NCBI GenBank assembly: GCA_027405735.1
Contig: JAPEHQ010000008.1
Span: 1,736,001 to 1,800,000 of the forward strand
Source of the DNA: Mucor racemosus
Taxonomy: Eukaryota > Mucoromycota > Mucoromycetes > Mucorales > Mucoraceae
Direction: 5' to 3'
Length of the DNA stretch: 64,000 nt
Positions 24,300 to 35,548 of this stretch are shown here, piece by piece. Both the position numbers and the translations under genes were made by a program. The notes beneath the pieces were generated by a model. That model saw nothing but the letters and a program-made list of their open reading frames with translations. It had not been told where the DNA came from and ran no database searches. The stretch's first letter is position 1, and every line of letters begins with the position of its first letter.

Positions 24300-26371
24300 C
24301 ACTACGGCCGACCTGTGCTGCACAAGATGATTCCGTTGTGCCCAGGTGGGCTGCACACTATAGCGTGGGCTGTTGTGCCCAGTGAATAATAATGGTTAAA
24401 ATAATAACAGTATGCACATGATGAGCACAACAAAAGAAACTGCACACGAGCACAACGCTAACCCTGTATGTGCAGAATTATATATTCTGTCCGTGCGCAT
24501 AACATTATTCCCATGTTTGCATAATAATAAAATCTGACCATGAGCATAATAATGAGCTCATCGTATAGGCACAAATTGGTTTGTACATGAGCATCCGTGC
24601 CATTCTCAAAATTCCATTGCATTTTTTACTGGAATGGGGTTTTAAATTATATTTGTTTTTATTAATATAAGTTATAGACAATACAATTCAATTCGTTGTT
24701 GATGTAGAGCAATACATGCAAGAACCAATATATTCACGATTATCATCATTTTTTGTAGATATGTTTATCGCTATAATATTTACAGCAACAATGGTTTTTG
24801 CTCGGGCATAAACTTAAATACCACTGGCTGCTTAAATTTATACCGCAAGACAAATCTAAGATTATAAATGTTATTTTACCACTCATAAAATTTAAACAAA
24901 TTAATCTTGTTTAAACTTACTATTTAGTTTACAATTGTCAGCTATAAAAAGACTTGTTTTCAAGTATAGCTACGATCAAAACTATGGGTATTAGACAGAA
25001 AATTAGATTATTCATTTTTTTCATTTCTATATCATTTGAAATTTTATCACTTTTCTGGAACGTTTCGTGAGTTTGTAGCCAGTTCTAGCTTTTGATTGGG
25101 TAGATATGAATACCGTTAACTTCGATTTGATCTGGTAATCAAGAAATGCGTCCAACAATACAATAGTAAATAATGATATTTGATCCTAAAATGCGGTTAA
25201 ATGAAAATATCAGTCTCTAATATAATAACGACTGCTACCTATATATTAGAAGTATTAGTTCCTTATGTTAGCATGCGTATTCAGATACAAGAAAAGAATA
25301 CCAGCTTGATAGTCTGATATGCCTTACCAAACGGTAAATATATCCTTGGAATATGAAAACAAAGAGAAACAACACACGTATAAAAGGATTTTCAAGGCTT
25401 TATATTATTTAGCACAATTAAAACCCTACTAAGTTGCTCATTTCAGCCAATGTAAAAGCAGTATTATAGTTGCATCAGCCCATAAAATAAACAAAATAGG
25501 CAATATCTGATATCATAGAAATATGCATTTTTCTACCAGAAACACCGTCTGCTATATCATCATATTATACATTCATTAAAAAATTGCAAAATCGATCCCG
25601 TAGAGCGACGCCGTAATTGAGCATAGCACGATTGAATAGCTAAGTCTCTTATACTATGGTATATATCTAAGTTTTAAATAAAAAAGCGGTTTTTTTTTAA
25701 ACTTTTCTTATATTTAACCACATACAATCTGAAAATTCAGTTTTTCTAGCGGACATTTTCGGAACTCATTTTATCCTTACCAACACTCGTGATTTTCATC
25801 AAAAAACAGAAAAATCAAATTTTGATACCAAAATCAACGTTTAAATATACTACATTGTGAGAGAAAATTGTAGCCATGACTAATACACATTTTATAAAAG
25901 CTTAATATTAAATGTTAAGTAATGAAAGTTTATACTTTTGTCCCAAAAACGGTTTTTTGATTAAAGGATTTCCATGTAATATTTTGCAATAAGAATGTTT
26001 GTTATTTTTTATTCAGCAAATAGAGCGTTAAATTCAGTATATGTGTATATTTTTTGTTTTTATAATTAGTAGTATAATTAACTCTAGATATGCAAGATCA
26101 AAAAAAAAAAAATGTCAAAATTGATAATCTGGACAAAAATAATTTTATAAATTAACATTCCGCTTATAAGCCTTGTAAGTTTTAAAAATAAGAGATTTTA
26201 TAATACTTGAGAACTTTTTCAAGAATTTATGATGCTGTATCCACTTGGTTCAAGCTAATTACTGTACATCTTTATACGCGTTAATATTGTGTAATAGTTT
26301 ATTTGATTATAATATAGCCTTACTTTATAATTATTGCACTAGAGGTGATTTACATTAAGTTTTAGTCTTAT

Positions 26372-26588
26372 CTCTCCAATATCATAAACATAAATATAAA
26401 CATGGCCATCACTGGAACCTATTGCCGCTTTCTTACCCTCTTTGTTTCAAGCCAATTGATTCAATAATGCTTTATTACTAGAACCAACTTAAGCACTTAC
26501 AAATGGTTCCTCGGTATTTACATTCAAATCCCATAAATTAAATTGACTTGTTCCATCTACAGTTGTATCAAACGTATCATCAGCCCAC
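26372..26588 (-). pseudogene. Captured dynein intermediate chain fragment, copy 3
   Basis: On the minus strand this reads WADDTFDTTVDGTSQ, then FNLWDLNVNTEEPFVSA, a stop, ALLNQLA, a stop, EGKKAAIGSSDGHVYIYVYD and IGE. The first half is open for about 30 codons and fits the dynein intermediate chain pattern best of all copies. A few stops and a short insertion disable it. Confidence 0.75.
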
Positions 26589-27831
26589 CTTATGCTAAAT
26601 GTCAATCTAAAATCAGAACCATCCTATTGTCATTGTTATAAGCTATAAAAAGCTTGATTTTTAATAATACAGCAATAGTATAAAAAACAAGATGATACTA
26701 ATAGCATATGGTGAGTATTCAAAATCTAAGTGAATTTGATGAAGTATGCTTTCAAACCCTTTTAAAAGTCCTGAAGCAAACACAACGTCTTTGTCCTGTA
26801 ATTTCTATCCATCAAAACGTTGCGATTTTTATTACATAATAAATTTAACGCCTTTTATCAATCTTGACCTCGATGTGCATTGGGTGGCAGTTTTTTATCA
26901 GTTGTGTTTTCTCTGATTATTCATTAATATTCAGTCATACTGAACGATGATTTGTAGCAGCGTTGCCAAAAAAAAAAGAATAAATACTTCAAGAGTTTTC
27001 TGCATATCAAATTATGCGATTTGGTAGCAGTGATTGCTGCACTTAACTGTGCTTTTTGAACATATTAATGTTAATCAGAATAACTAGCACTTTCATTCAA
27101 AAGTAAGCTCTTCTTTATACATTTATATTCACCCACTCAATAAATGACATTACATTTATTATCCGTTAAATCAATCAATCAATTTTACCTTGATTCGATA
27201 CCTTTAACAATTAAATGCCTAAATTGCAACACTTGAGCCAACAGGTATCGCCCCCAAAAAATCTCGTACACAGGTCGATGAAGCATCACAATTTGGATTA
27301 TTTTTTTGTATTTATAGATCTGAGCTCTCTCTCTCCTCTCACATTCATAGATCTCTGCATGAACCAAATCTCTGTCATCTGTTCAATTTAACTGATATAC
27401 ATTGTACGCCAATATTGTACTTGATAAAACGCTTTACTTCAGTGCAAGTCAACACAACTAATTCGATGCTAGTTTTGCATCAGCGGTTGAATCAGATAAA
27501 TTTGAGATTAGACAATCCCTGTTAATACTGTAGTTTTGCATACCATCATAAGCTAATAATGGACCGTTATTATACTGTAGTATACGCTAATCAAGGATGG
27601 TGAGTTAACTCTATTGGACGAACGAGTCGATTAGCAGTATAAACAAAATAATATTAAAATAAACTATAGCGATTGAATGAACAAGAGACGATAAACCATA
27701 TAAATTAGCATAATTGAATTATTTCAAGCGTTTTGAACTGAATATGCCTTTACTTTTGACCTATTTTAAAAATTGATTCATTAGTGAAAAATCAATTAAC
27801 AAGTAATGATTATAGTGTACCTTTGATAGTT

Positions 27832-27841
27832 TACTACGGCC
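27832..27841 (+). other. Inner CACTA terminus (X type, first base mutated to T)
   Basis: TACTACGGCC is followed by the X-type subterminal repeats and preceded by GTT (27829-27831). The same insertion point without an element is seen at 58255-58257 (AAC on that strand), and with an element at 4222/4223. The inner copy has no separate Y end, so the outer and inner copies are fused on that side. Confidence 0.7.
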
Positions 27842-29914
27842 AAACTGGGCTGCAGAAGGTAATTTAATTGAGCCCAGGTGGGCTGCGCACTATCGCCTGA
27901 GCTATTGTGCCCACTGAATATGAATAAAAGGATAACAAGATGCACATGGGCGCAACAAAAGAAACTTCCCACGAGCACAACGCTAAGCCTGCATGTGCAA
28001 AATTATAGATTCTATCCATGTGCATGATATTAATCCCATGTGTGCATAATAGTAGAATTGCCCATAAGGATATCATTATTCCTATTTGTGCATAACGATA
28101 AAATCTGACCATGAGCATAATGAGCTGGTTGTATGGGCACTAATTTATTTGTACATCATGAGCATCGTGCCGTTCTCAAAATTACATTTGCTTTTATTAA
28201 TATAGATTATAAACAATAATACAATTCAATACGTTGTTGATGTAGAGCAATACATGCAAGAGCCAGTATGTTTCCGACAATCATCATTTGTAAATACTTT
28301 TATAGCTATATTTACAGCAACAATTGTTTTTGCTCGAGTATAAACTTAGATAGAACTTACTGCTTAAATTTATATGCAAGCCAAATCTAAGATTATATAC
28401 TGCATGTTACTTTATCACACATAAAATGTAAACAAATTAACCAGTTGTTTAAACTCACCATGTTAGTTTACGATCGTCAGCAGTAAAAAGATTTGTTTTC
28501 AAGTATACAGTAGCTATGATCAAAACGATGGTTATTAGACAGAACATTAGATTATTCATTTTTTTTGTTTCTATATCATTTGAAATTTTACCATTTTTCT
28601 GGAACGTTTCGTGAGTTTGTAGCCAGTTCTAGCTTTTAATGGAGTAGATATAAATATCATTAACTTCGATTTGATCTGGTAATCAAGAAATACGTCCAAT
28701 AATACAGTAGTAAATAATGATATTTGATCCTAAAATGCGGTGAAATGAAAATATCAGCCTCTAATATAACGACTGCTACCTATATTAGAAATATTAGTTC
28801 CTTATGCTGACATGCGTATTCAGATACAAGAAAAAAATACCAGCTTGATAGTCTGATATGCCTTATCAAGCGGTAAATATATCCTTGGAATATGAAAACA
28901 AAAAGAGAGAAACAACACACGTATAAAAGGATTTTCAAGGCTTTACATTATTTAGTGCAATTAAAACCCTGCACATTTCAGCCACTGTTAAATCAGCATT
29001 ACAGTAGTGCATCAACCATAAATTAAACAAAATAGGTTGTATCTGATATCATAGAAATATGCATTTTTCTACCAGAAACACCGTCTGCCATATCATCATA
29101 TTATACATTCATTAAAAAATTGCAAAATCGATCCCGTAGAGCGACGCCGTAATTGAGCATAGCACGATTGAATAGCTAAGTCTCTTATACTATGGTATAT
29201 ATCTAAGTTTTAAATAAAAAAGCGGTTTTTTTTTAAACTTTTCTTATATTTAACCACATACAATCTGAAAATTCAGTTTTTCTAGCGGACATTTTCGGAA
29301 CTCATTTTATCCTTACCAACACTCGTGATTTTCATCAAAAAACAGAAAAATCAAATTTTGATACCAAAATCAACGTTTAAATATACTACATTGTGAGAGA
29401 AAATTGTAGCCATAACTAATACACATTTTATAAAAGCTTAATATTGAATGTTAAATAATGAAACTTTGCACTTTTGTCCCAAAAACGGTTTTCTGATTAA
29501 AGGATTTTCATGTAATATTTTGCAATAAAAATGTTTATTATTTTTTATTGAGCAAATAGAGCGTTAAATTCAGTATATGTGTACATTTTTTGTTTTTATA
29601 ATTGGTAATAGAATTAACTCTAAATTTGCAAAACCAGAAAAAAAAAATTAAAAAATGACAAAATTGATGATCTGGACAAGAATAATTTTCGAAATTAATA
29701 TTCCGCTTATAAGCCTTGTAAGTCTTAAAAATAAGAGATTTTATAATACCTGAGAACTTTTTCAAGAATTTACAATGCTGTACCCACTTGATTCAAGCTT
29801 ATTTCTGTAAACATCTATACATGTTAATATTGCGTTGTAGTTTATTTGATGATATTATAGCCTTACTTCATAATTAATGCGCTAGAGGTGATTTACATTA
29901 AGTTTTAGCCTTAC

Positions 29915-30018
29915 TCCTCCAACATCATAAACATAAACATGGCCATCACTGGAACCTATTGCCGCCTTTTTACCTTCTTTGTCCCAAGCCAATTTATTCA
30001 ATGCTTTACCAGAACCAG
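29915..30018 (-). pseudogene. Captured dynein intermediate chain fragment, copy 4
   Basis: This is the cleanest piece: 34 codons open on the minus strand, GSGKALNKLAWDKEG followed by KKAAIGSSDGHVYVYDVG, ending next to a GTAAGG donor-like site. It corresponds to the last WD blade of dynein intermediate chains. The upstream LWNLN part has been deleted in this copy. Confidence 0.75.
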
Positions 30019-30917
30019 CTTACGGACCTATAAAAATTAATTTATTAGCAAGATCAACTATTTATAACAAGCTAATAAGTAATAATTATGGTGTCACCTT
30101 TGATAATTGATAGTGATATACAAGACAACATCTTGATTTCCTCTTCTTAGCTGTTGGCCACTAAATAGAAATAAATGCTTTTTAGAAATTAAATAAACTA
30201 ATATGAGTTTATTCATTCATTCAAATCAAGTGAATACTATACATATTTCTATAAGCACCGGTTTTTCTCCAGGTAGATATCGACTTCAGACCAAAAAAGT
30301 GCTGATTAATAACAATGTAGATAATGGAACAAATGATTAAATCCTGAACGCTTTTTTTGTCCGAGAAAGACATTATAACGTGCCCTAACATTAACAATTA
30401 ATAATTCATTTCCAAATAAACAATAGGAAAAACATGTACTTGTACCTGCTATTTAATTTCAATTTATAAAAAAATATTGGTCTTTTTGTTGTAGTCCTAA
30501 ATATTAAGAAAAGAGCTGAGGAAAGAGTAGGGAAGAAAAAAGATTTTGTGCGTTACAAACAGGGATTTACAAAGGCATAAATGCTTTTAGTGTTACCAAA
30601 CAGGTTGTTGTCGTTGTTCCCATTTGGTCCCCGAAAGAAGAACATGGGCAGAACTCTTTCAAACCCCAAGTTTCAATTGATATATCTTGTCCATAAGGCA
30701 ATTCTGTTGAATCAGAGTAACTCACATCTGTTTTAAACCATTCAAATTATCTTCGTTACTAATTATATTATGATTGATATACTTTAATAAATTGACTAAA
30801 AAACCTTGGACTCATTGATCTGCTCATCTGGGCATAATGATCTGCACAAAATGTTTTATTCTGCCCATCTGTGCAAATAATTATGCCCATGATGGGAAGC
30901 ATAGTTCAGCCGTAGTG

Positions 30918-33900
30918 GTTAATCATATTTAAATTTCTATCAGTTCCTGCTTCAGTCATCATCAGTTAGAAATTGGTTTGTCGCCAACTTTAATATATCC
31001 TTAATAATGGACTTCAAGATAATTACTATTACTGCATGAACAATACTATTGAAGGCATGTCATTCTTCACTCAAGGAACACTTTATATGTAAAAAAAAAG
31101 CTTAAAAATAATGCTCAAAAGTATGCAGCTTCCGTCAATTTATTATTTATTATCATGCATGTTATATGCCACCAAGTACCAGACTTTATCACCTTTTGCA
31201 GTATCAATACATCTTACAATAATCTATTGACTACGACATGCTGACATGCTGCATTGAACCTCAAAGTCTTGATATCGGATATTATAAATAAGAAACTCCT
31301 AGCGCACTAAGTATATCCAGCAGCAATTAACAATAACGTTTGGACCTCAATTATGACACTATATTATTTTATTCCAGCGGTGGTTAGTTAATCAAATAGC
31401 TATCAAATCAACATCCGAGCATATTCAGCGCAACATTGAAATAAGGCAACTTTTAATAAGCTCTGAAAGCACGTTTAAATTATGATGGATCCATTTCCAT
31501 CCATAGATTACTATCAAACAGACTTAATGGTTCAATAATAGTGCCTTAAATTAAATCTCAGGATCTCAATGTCAAACCAATATACAGTAAATGGCCCATA
31601 CTTTTATATCTAAATAAACAATATCTTGCTTTTATTATACAGTTGAAGAAATGATTCATTACTCATTCCCTTTTAATTGTATTCTTTTTTAAGTATTATT
31701 TATCAAACATGAAAACATATATAGGGCAAAACAGGTAGTTTTATTGGACAGAAATATCATGTTTTGCTGACGGTTTTCTCAATTCACAGTGATTTGTGAA
31801 AGTAGAAATATAAATTTTTATACAGGATATATTTAAATCTACCATCATGTATAATTGAAAATTAATTGGATCAATATTCACAAGGATGGCATTTTTTTCT
31901 TTGTTTTCTGCAGTTATCAATATTAGTTTATCACTTTTTAAATCTCAAAACTCATTATTCAAGGCTTAATTTCTGTATTCACAAGATAGATCTAATTGAT
32001 CGCTACTCTGCATTTTTTGTTTTAGGAAAAAATATAGATTTTTCATCGAGATAACCAAAATAATAGTTTTTATCACAGCTTAAAACCTATCATCACGGGG
32101 TTCCAAAATTTATTTGTTGAAATGAATGAAAAATGATTCAAAAAATCTGTTGTATTCCACCTACTAGTATCATACATTATCACCTTCTACAGTATCAATA
32201 CATCTTACAATCTATTGACTACGACATGTATTGAAGTGCAAGTCTTGATATCGGATATAAGAAACTCCTAGCGTACCAAGTTTAATCCAGTAATCACCAA
32301 GAACGCTTGGACCTCAATTATGACACCACATTATTTCATCCCAGCAGTTAACCAATCAAGTAGTTATCAAATCAACATCCAAGCATATTTAGCGCAGCAT
32401 TGAAATAACACAACTCACAAGCTCTGCAAGAACGGTTAAATTATGATTGATCCATTTCAATTCATAGATTACTATCAAACAGATCCAATAGTTCAATAGT
32501 GCCTTAAATTACATCTCAGGATCTCAATGTCTAATCAATATAAAAGGCCATACTTTTACATCTAAATAAACGATATCTTGTTTTTATTATACAGTTGAAG
32601 AACTGATTAATTACTCATTCTTTTATAATTGTATTCTTTTTTAAGTAATATTTATCAATCCTGAAAATATACGACAAAATCAAGTTTGTTTAAATGCTCA
32701 TGAACTGCAAAATAAGCCGACCTAGCGTATTAAATAAGTTTTGCACAGCTTTGAATTTTGCATTCATTTAAATAAAATTCAGACAAATATTTCACATTAA
32801 ATTTTGCGTAAAATGCAATTGAAATTTTGGAGGTTTTTTGAAGATACACATTAATTTTGATAAATATATTTAACATATAAGTAATTGGAATAATGCGCCA
32901 AAAAAATATCTATCGATCGAGCTATTGCAAAATCTTCTAGCTGCATTTTTTGTAGAGAAAACGAGATTTTTGTGCAAATTTTTTTCAGATTCAGAATTTG
33001 GGATGAGGGTATATAAGGGAAAAATGGATGCTAGAAATGAAGATATATTTTTGTACACATTTTTGAGGGTATCTCCACGAAAAATCAATATTTTGAAAAA
33101 AACTAAATTGGGTGCGAGAGAGCTCAACGAGCCTAATGACATGAAAGCAAAAAAAATGTTGCTCAATTTAACCAATATTTTGAAATTTACTACAAAAATG
33201 CCAAAAAAAATGAAGAAAAAAATAAAAGTGCTCATAATTTTTTTATACTTGAATATGTTATAGAGTGCTTTAAAACAAGTAAGTGTTGTTATTAGAAAGT
33301 GTTAGTATAGCTTATGAAATGTCAAAACGGTCTTAAGAAATAATCTTGCCAAAATATTACACTTTTTATTAACAATACATCCAGAGGATGTATTTATATA
33401 CTTTTCATTATAACTATTACACAGAATTACTATCTAAGAACATTACACCAATTTACTAAGACGCATGTGAATCAACGTGTACACCTGTTGATTTACTATA
33501 ATACCGAATATTGACTGCGACCTTGAATGTGCGACCTAGGATATGATATTGACATAACAGCTTAATTATTTCTAGAGATATGAAGGCTCAAAGTTTTCAA
33601 TTCTTTAGCAGTGAAATACGCGTAAAAATCTGAAACATTAGCACTGAAAAATTAATACCAATTGTAAAAAATAGGATATTTCCGGATACTTGTTTTTGGT
33701 TGAAAGGTGAGCATCTCAGGTACATTGGCATATAATTTTATCTTGGTGTTATTTAGTGAAAAAAAAAGTTGGGCAAGGATGAAAAATCAGACCCAGATTT
33801 TAAGGGAAAAGCAGTGAATTTTACGTGTTTTTGGGTTTTTTGTGAGATATAAAATAAGTTTTGGAGCAGATGGTATAATGCAACTAGCTCATAAGTATTT

Positions 33901-33925
33901 AGCAGTGTATAAGGTATATCCTAGA
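30918..33925 (-). repeat. Mid part and inverted arm of the composite unit, with an internal duplication and a solo LTR
   Basis: It starts with the target duplication GTT and continues as the mid part (30921-31330), whose flank matches 717-1110. The arm then runs in reverse orientation to about 33850, with weak similarity on to about 33925. Sequence 31180-31720 is repeated at 32150-32690, so part of mid plus inner arm is duplicated. The ORF at 32925-33263 is the arm reading frame in its longest uninterrupted state. A solo LTR lies at 33315-33559. Confidence 0.8.
33315..33559. mobile_element. Solo LTR (245 bp) with GCTTA target duplication
   Basis: Other arms read TTAGTATAGCTTAATT without a break. 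Here an insert starting TGAAATGTCAAAACGG and ending TTGACATAACA is flanked by GCTTA at 33310-33314 and 33560-33564. The ends form a short imperfect inverted repeat (TG..ATGTCAA). It differs from the other two solo LTRs, so it is a third family or a far-diverged member. Confidence 0.85.
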
Positions 33926-34664
33926 AGCTGCTCAATATGGGGTCATAAAACCGTGGCATTCGCAACTCTGAAAATCAAACACAGTTCAGATTATAGTAAA
34001 ACTTTCTTAACAGCACGTTTTCTTAGATGTGAAATGAATGTGTTTTCGTTTTGATTCAGCAAATCAAAATAGCCCGTGCTCTGATTCTGAAGATGAATAA
34101 TACCCAAAGAACCGGTTTGCATAGCGTTTGTAATGTATTTTTTCGTCATGATTAATGGTGGTAAATCAATTCAAAGGTAGACTTTCTTATTTTTAATTAT
34201 TTTATGAAAGAAACAATATTTTCAGTAAGATAAATGCCTTTTCAAAGGGGGGGGGTGCCCTGAGTATATACGTAAAAGGGACGCATTTATAATATTCTTA
34301 CTTGAATACATATTTCCAATGTAAAATTGTACTACAAAAATGGTATCCGCCAAGTATTTGAAACAAGGGCTATAAATAAAACTTCGATGTACACTTTTTT
34401 GGCAGCTGGATTAAAGAATAGTCGCTTTTACGGCATTTTCATGTATGTTAATTTGTTCAAATATGTAGATACGCAGCAGCTAGACTAGAATTTTGTTATT
34501 CAGCAAATTGGACCGCGGTTAAGACGTACATCGATAGTCATGATAAACATTCCCTCATCATTACTGTATGGTAAACACACAAATCATAAGACCATATTAA
34601 ACAATATTGTCATCATCAATTCATAGTACAAATGTAAACAGTTGCTTATTATTATTTCTTTGTG

Positions 34665-34700
<36 letters not shown>

Positions 34701-35548
34701 AGTGAGTGTAATTCAACAAATATACTGTACAAAACGCAAACAATCCCGAATGAGCCAAGAGAATATTTGGGAACACGAATTTCTTATATTTTCTGTTTTA
34801 TTAATTAACGAGTAAGAGAAACTCATTGAAGTTTCTGCTCCAAACGAAAAGAGAATGTTCATGGTACAGTTACTTTTATAGGAATAAACGAGAGTTTGAA
34901 TATTTCCTTGTATTCTTTTGTAACCCATTTCTGAGAAAGTTAAAATACATCAAAAATAGGAGGAGATGAAATCGTTTATCGTTTCATTCAGTTACACTAA
35001 AATGATACACGTACAAATTAACAACAAACGAACAAATAGCAAAAACATCAACATCAAGCTTTGGCTATTCTTTTTTCAAGCATATCATTAATATACATTT
35101 TATATATTATATATTAGTGCGACATTTGTGTTTTATTTTGTTACTTATTGGTTGTCATCAAGGAGCAGTAATAATTCACAAAACTGATAAATATATATGA
35201 TGGGTAAATTATTTTCAACTTTATTTGTAAAAAGAAAGACCCCTCCATTTGCTTTTTTAAACAAAAAAGCATACAGTGCCGAAAAATAGACCGATCAAAT
35301 AGCAATAGACGGATGACATTTATAAATCTGATGTGATACTAAACCATTCAATCTGTATCACGCACCTGTACCCATACACATTTTTCTTTGAAGAGAAAAA
35401 GAAACTAAAAAAAGATTAGAATTTTATTGTATTAACAATGTATTACAGAAAAAAAAAGACCATATGATTTGTAAAAGAGAAAGGATAGTTTATTCTATAT
35501 TGTGGTATATCAACTACTACTATTACTGCTACTACTGCCATCACTAAT
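33926..35548. other. Unique intergenic DNA with a 31-nt poly-T tract
   Basis: No gene is recognised. A T31 run lies at 34668-34698. The ORFs at 33842-34054 and 34713-34928 are short and featureless. The 3' flank of the Sec2-like gene occupies the right end. Confidence 0.45.

Larger units (their letters stand above)
24300..30917 (-). mobile_element. CACTA-type element (6.6 kb), non-autonomous, with a second copy nested inside
   Basis: It begins CACTACGGCC (24300-24309) and ends AGCCGTAGTG (30908-30917), with GTT on both sides; the empty site is visible at 717-719. Subterminal zones differ: the left (X) has CTGTGCTGCACAAGATGATT and many TGTGCA/GGGCACA words, the right (Y) has TGCCCATCTGTGCAAATAAT-type words. 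A second X-type end (TACTACGGCC, 27832-27841, preceded by GTT) starts an inner copy, so core and dynein fragments are present twice. CACTAC termini and a 3-bp duplication define the CACTA/EnSpm (CMC) superfamily. No transposase ORF is present. Strand follows the captured gene pieces. Confidence 0.9.
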
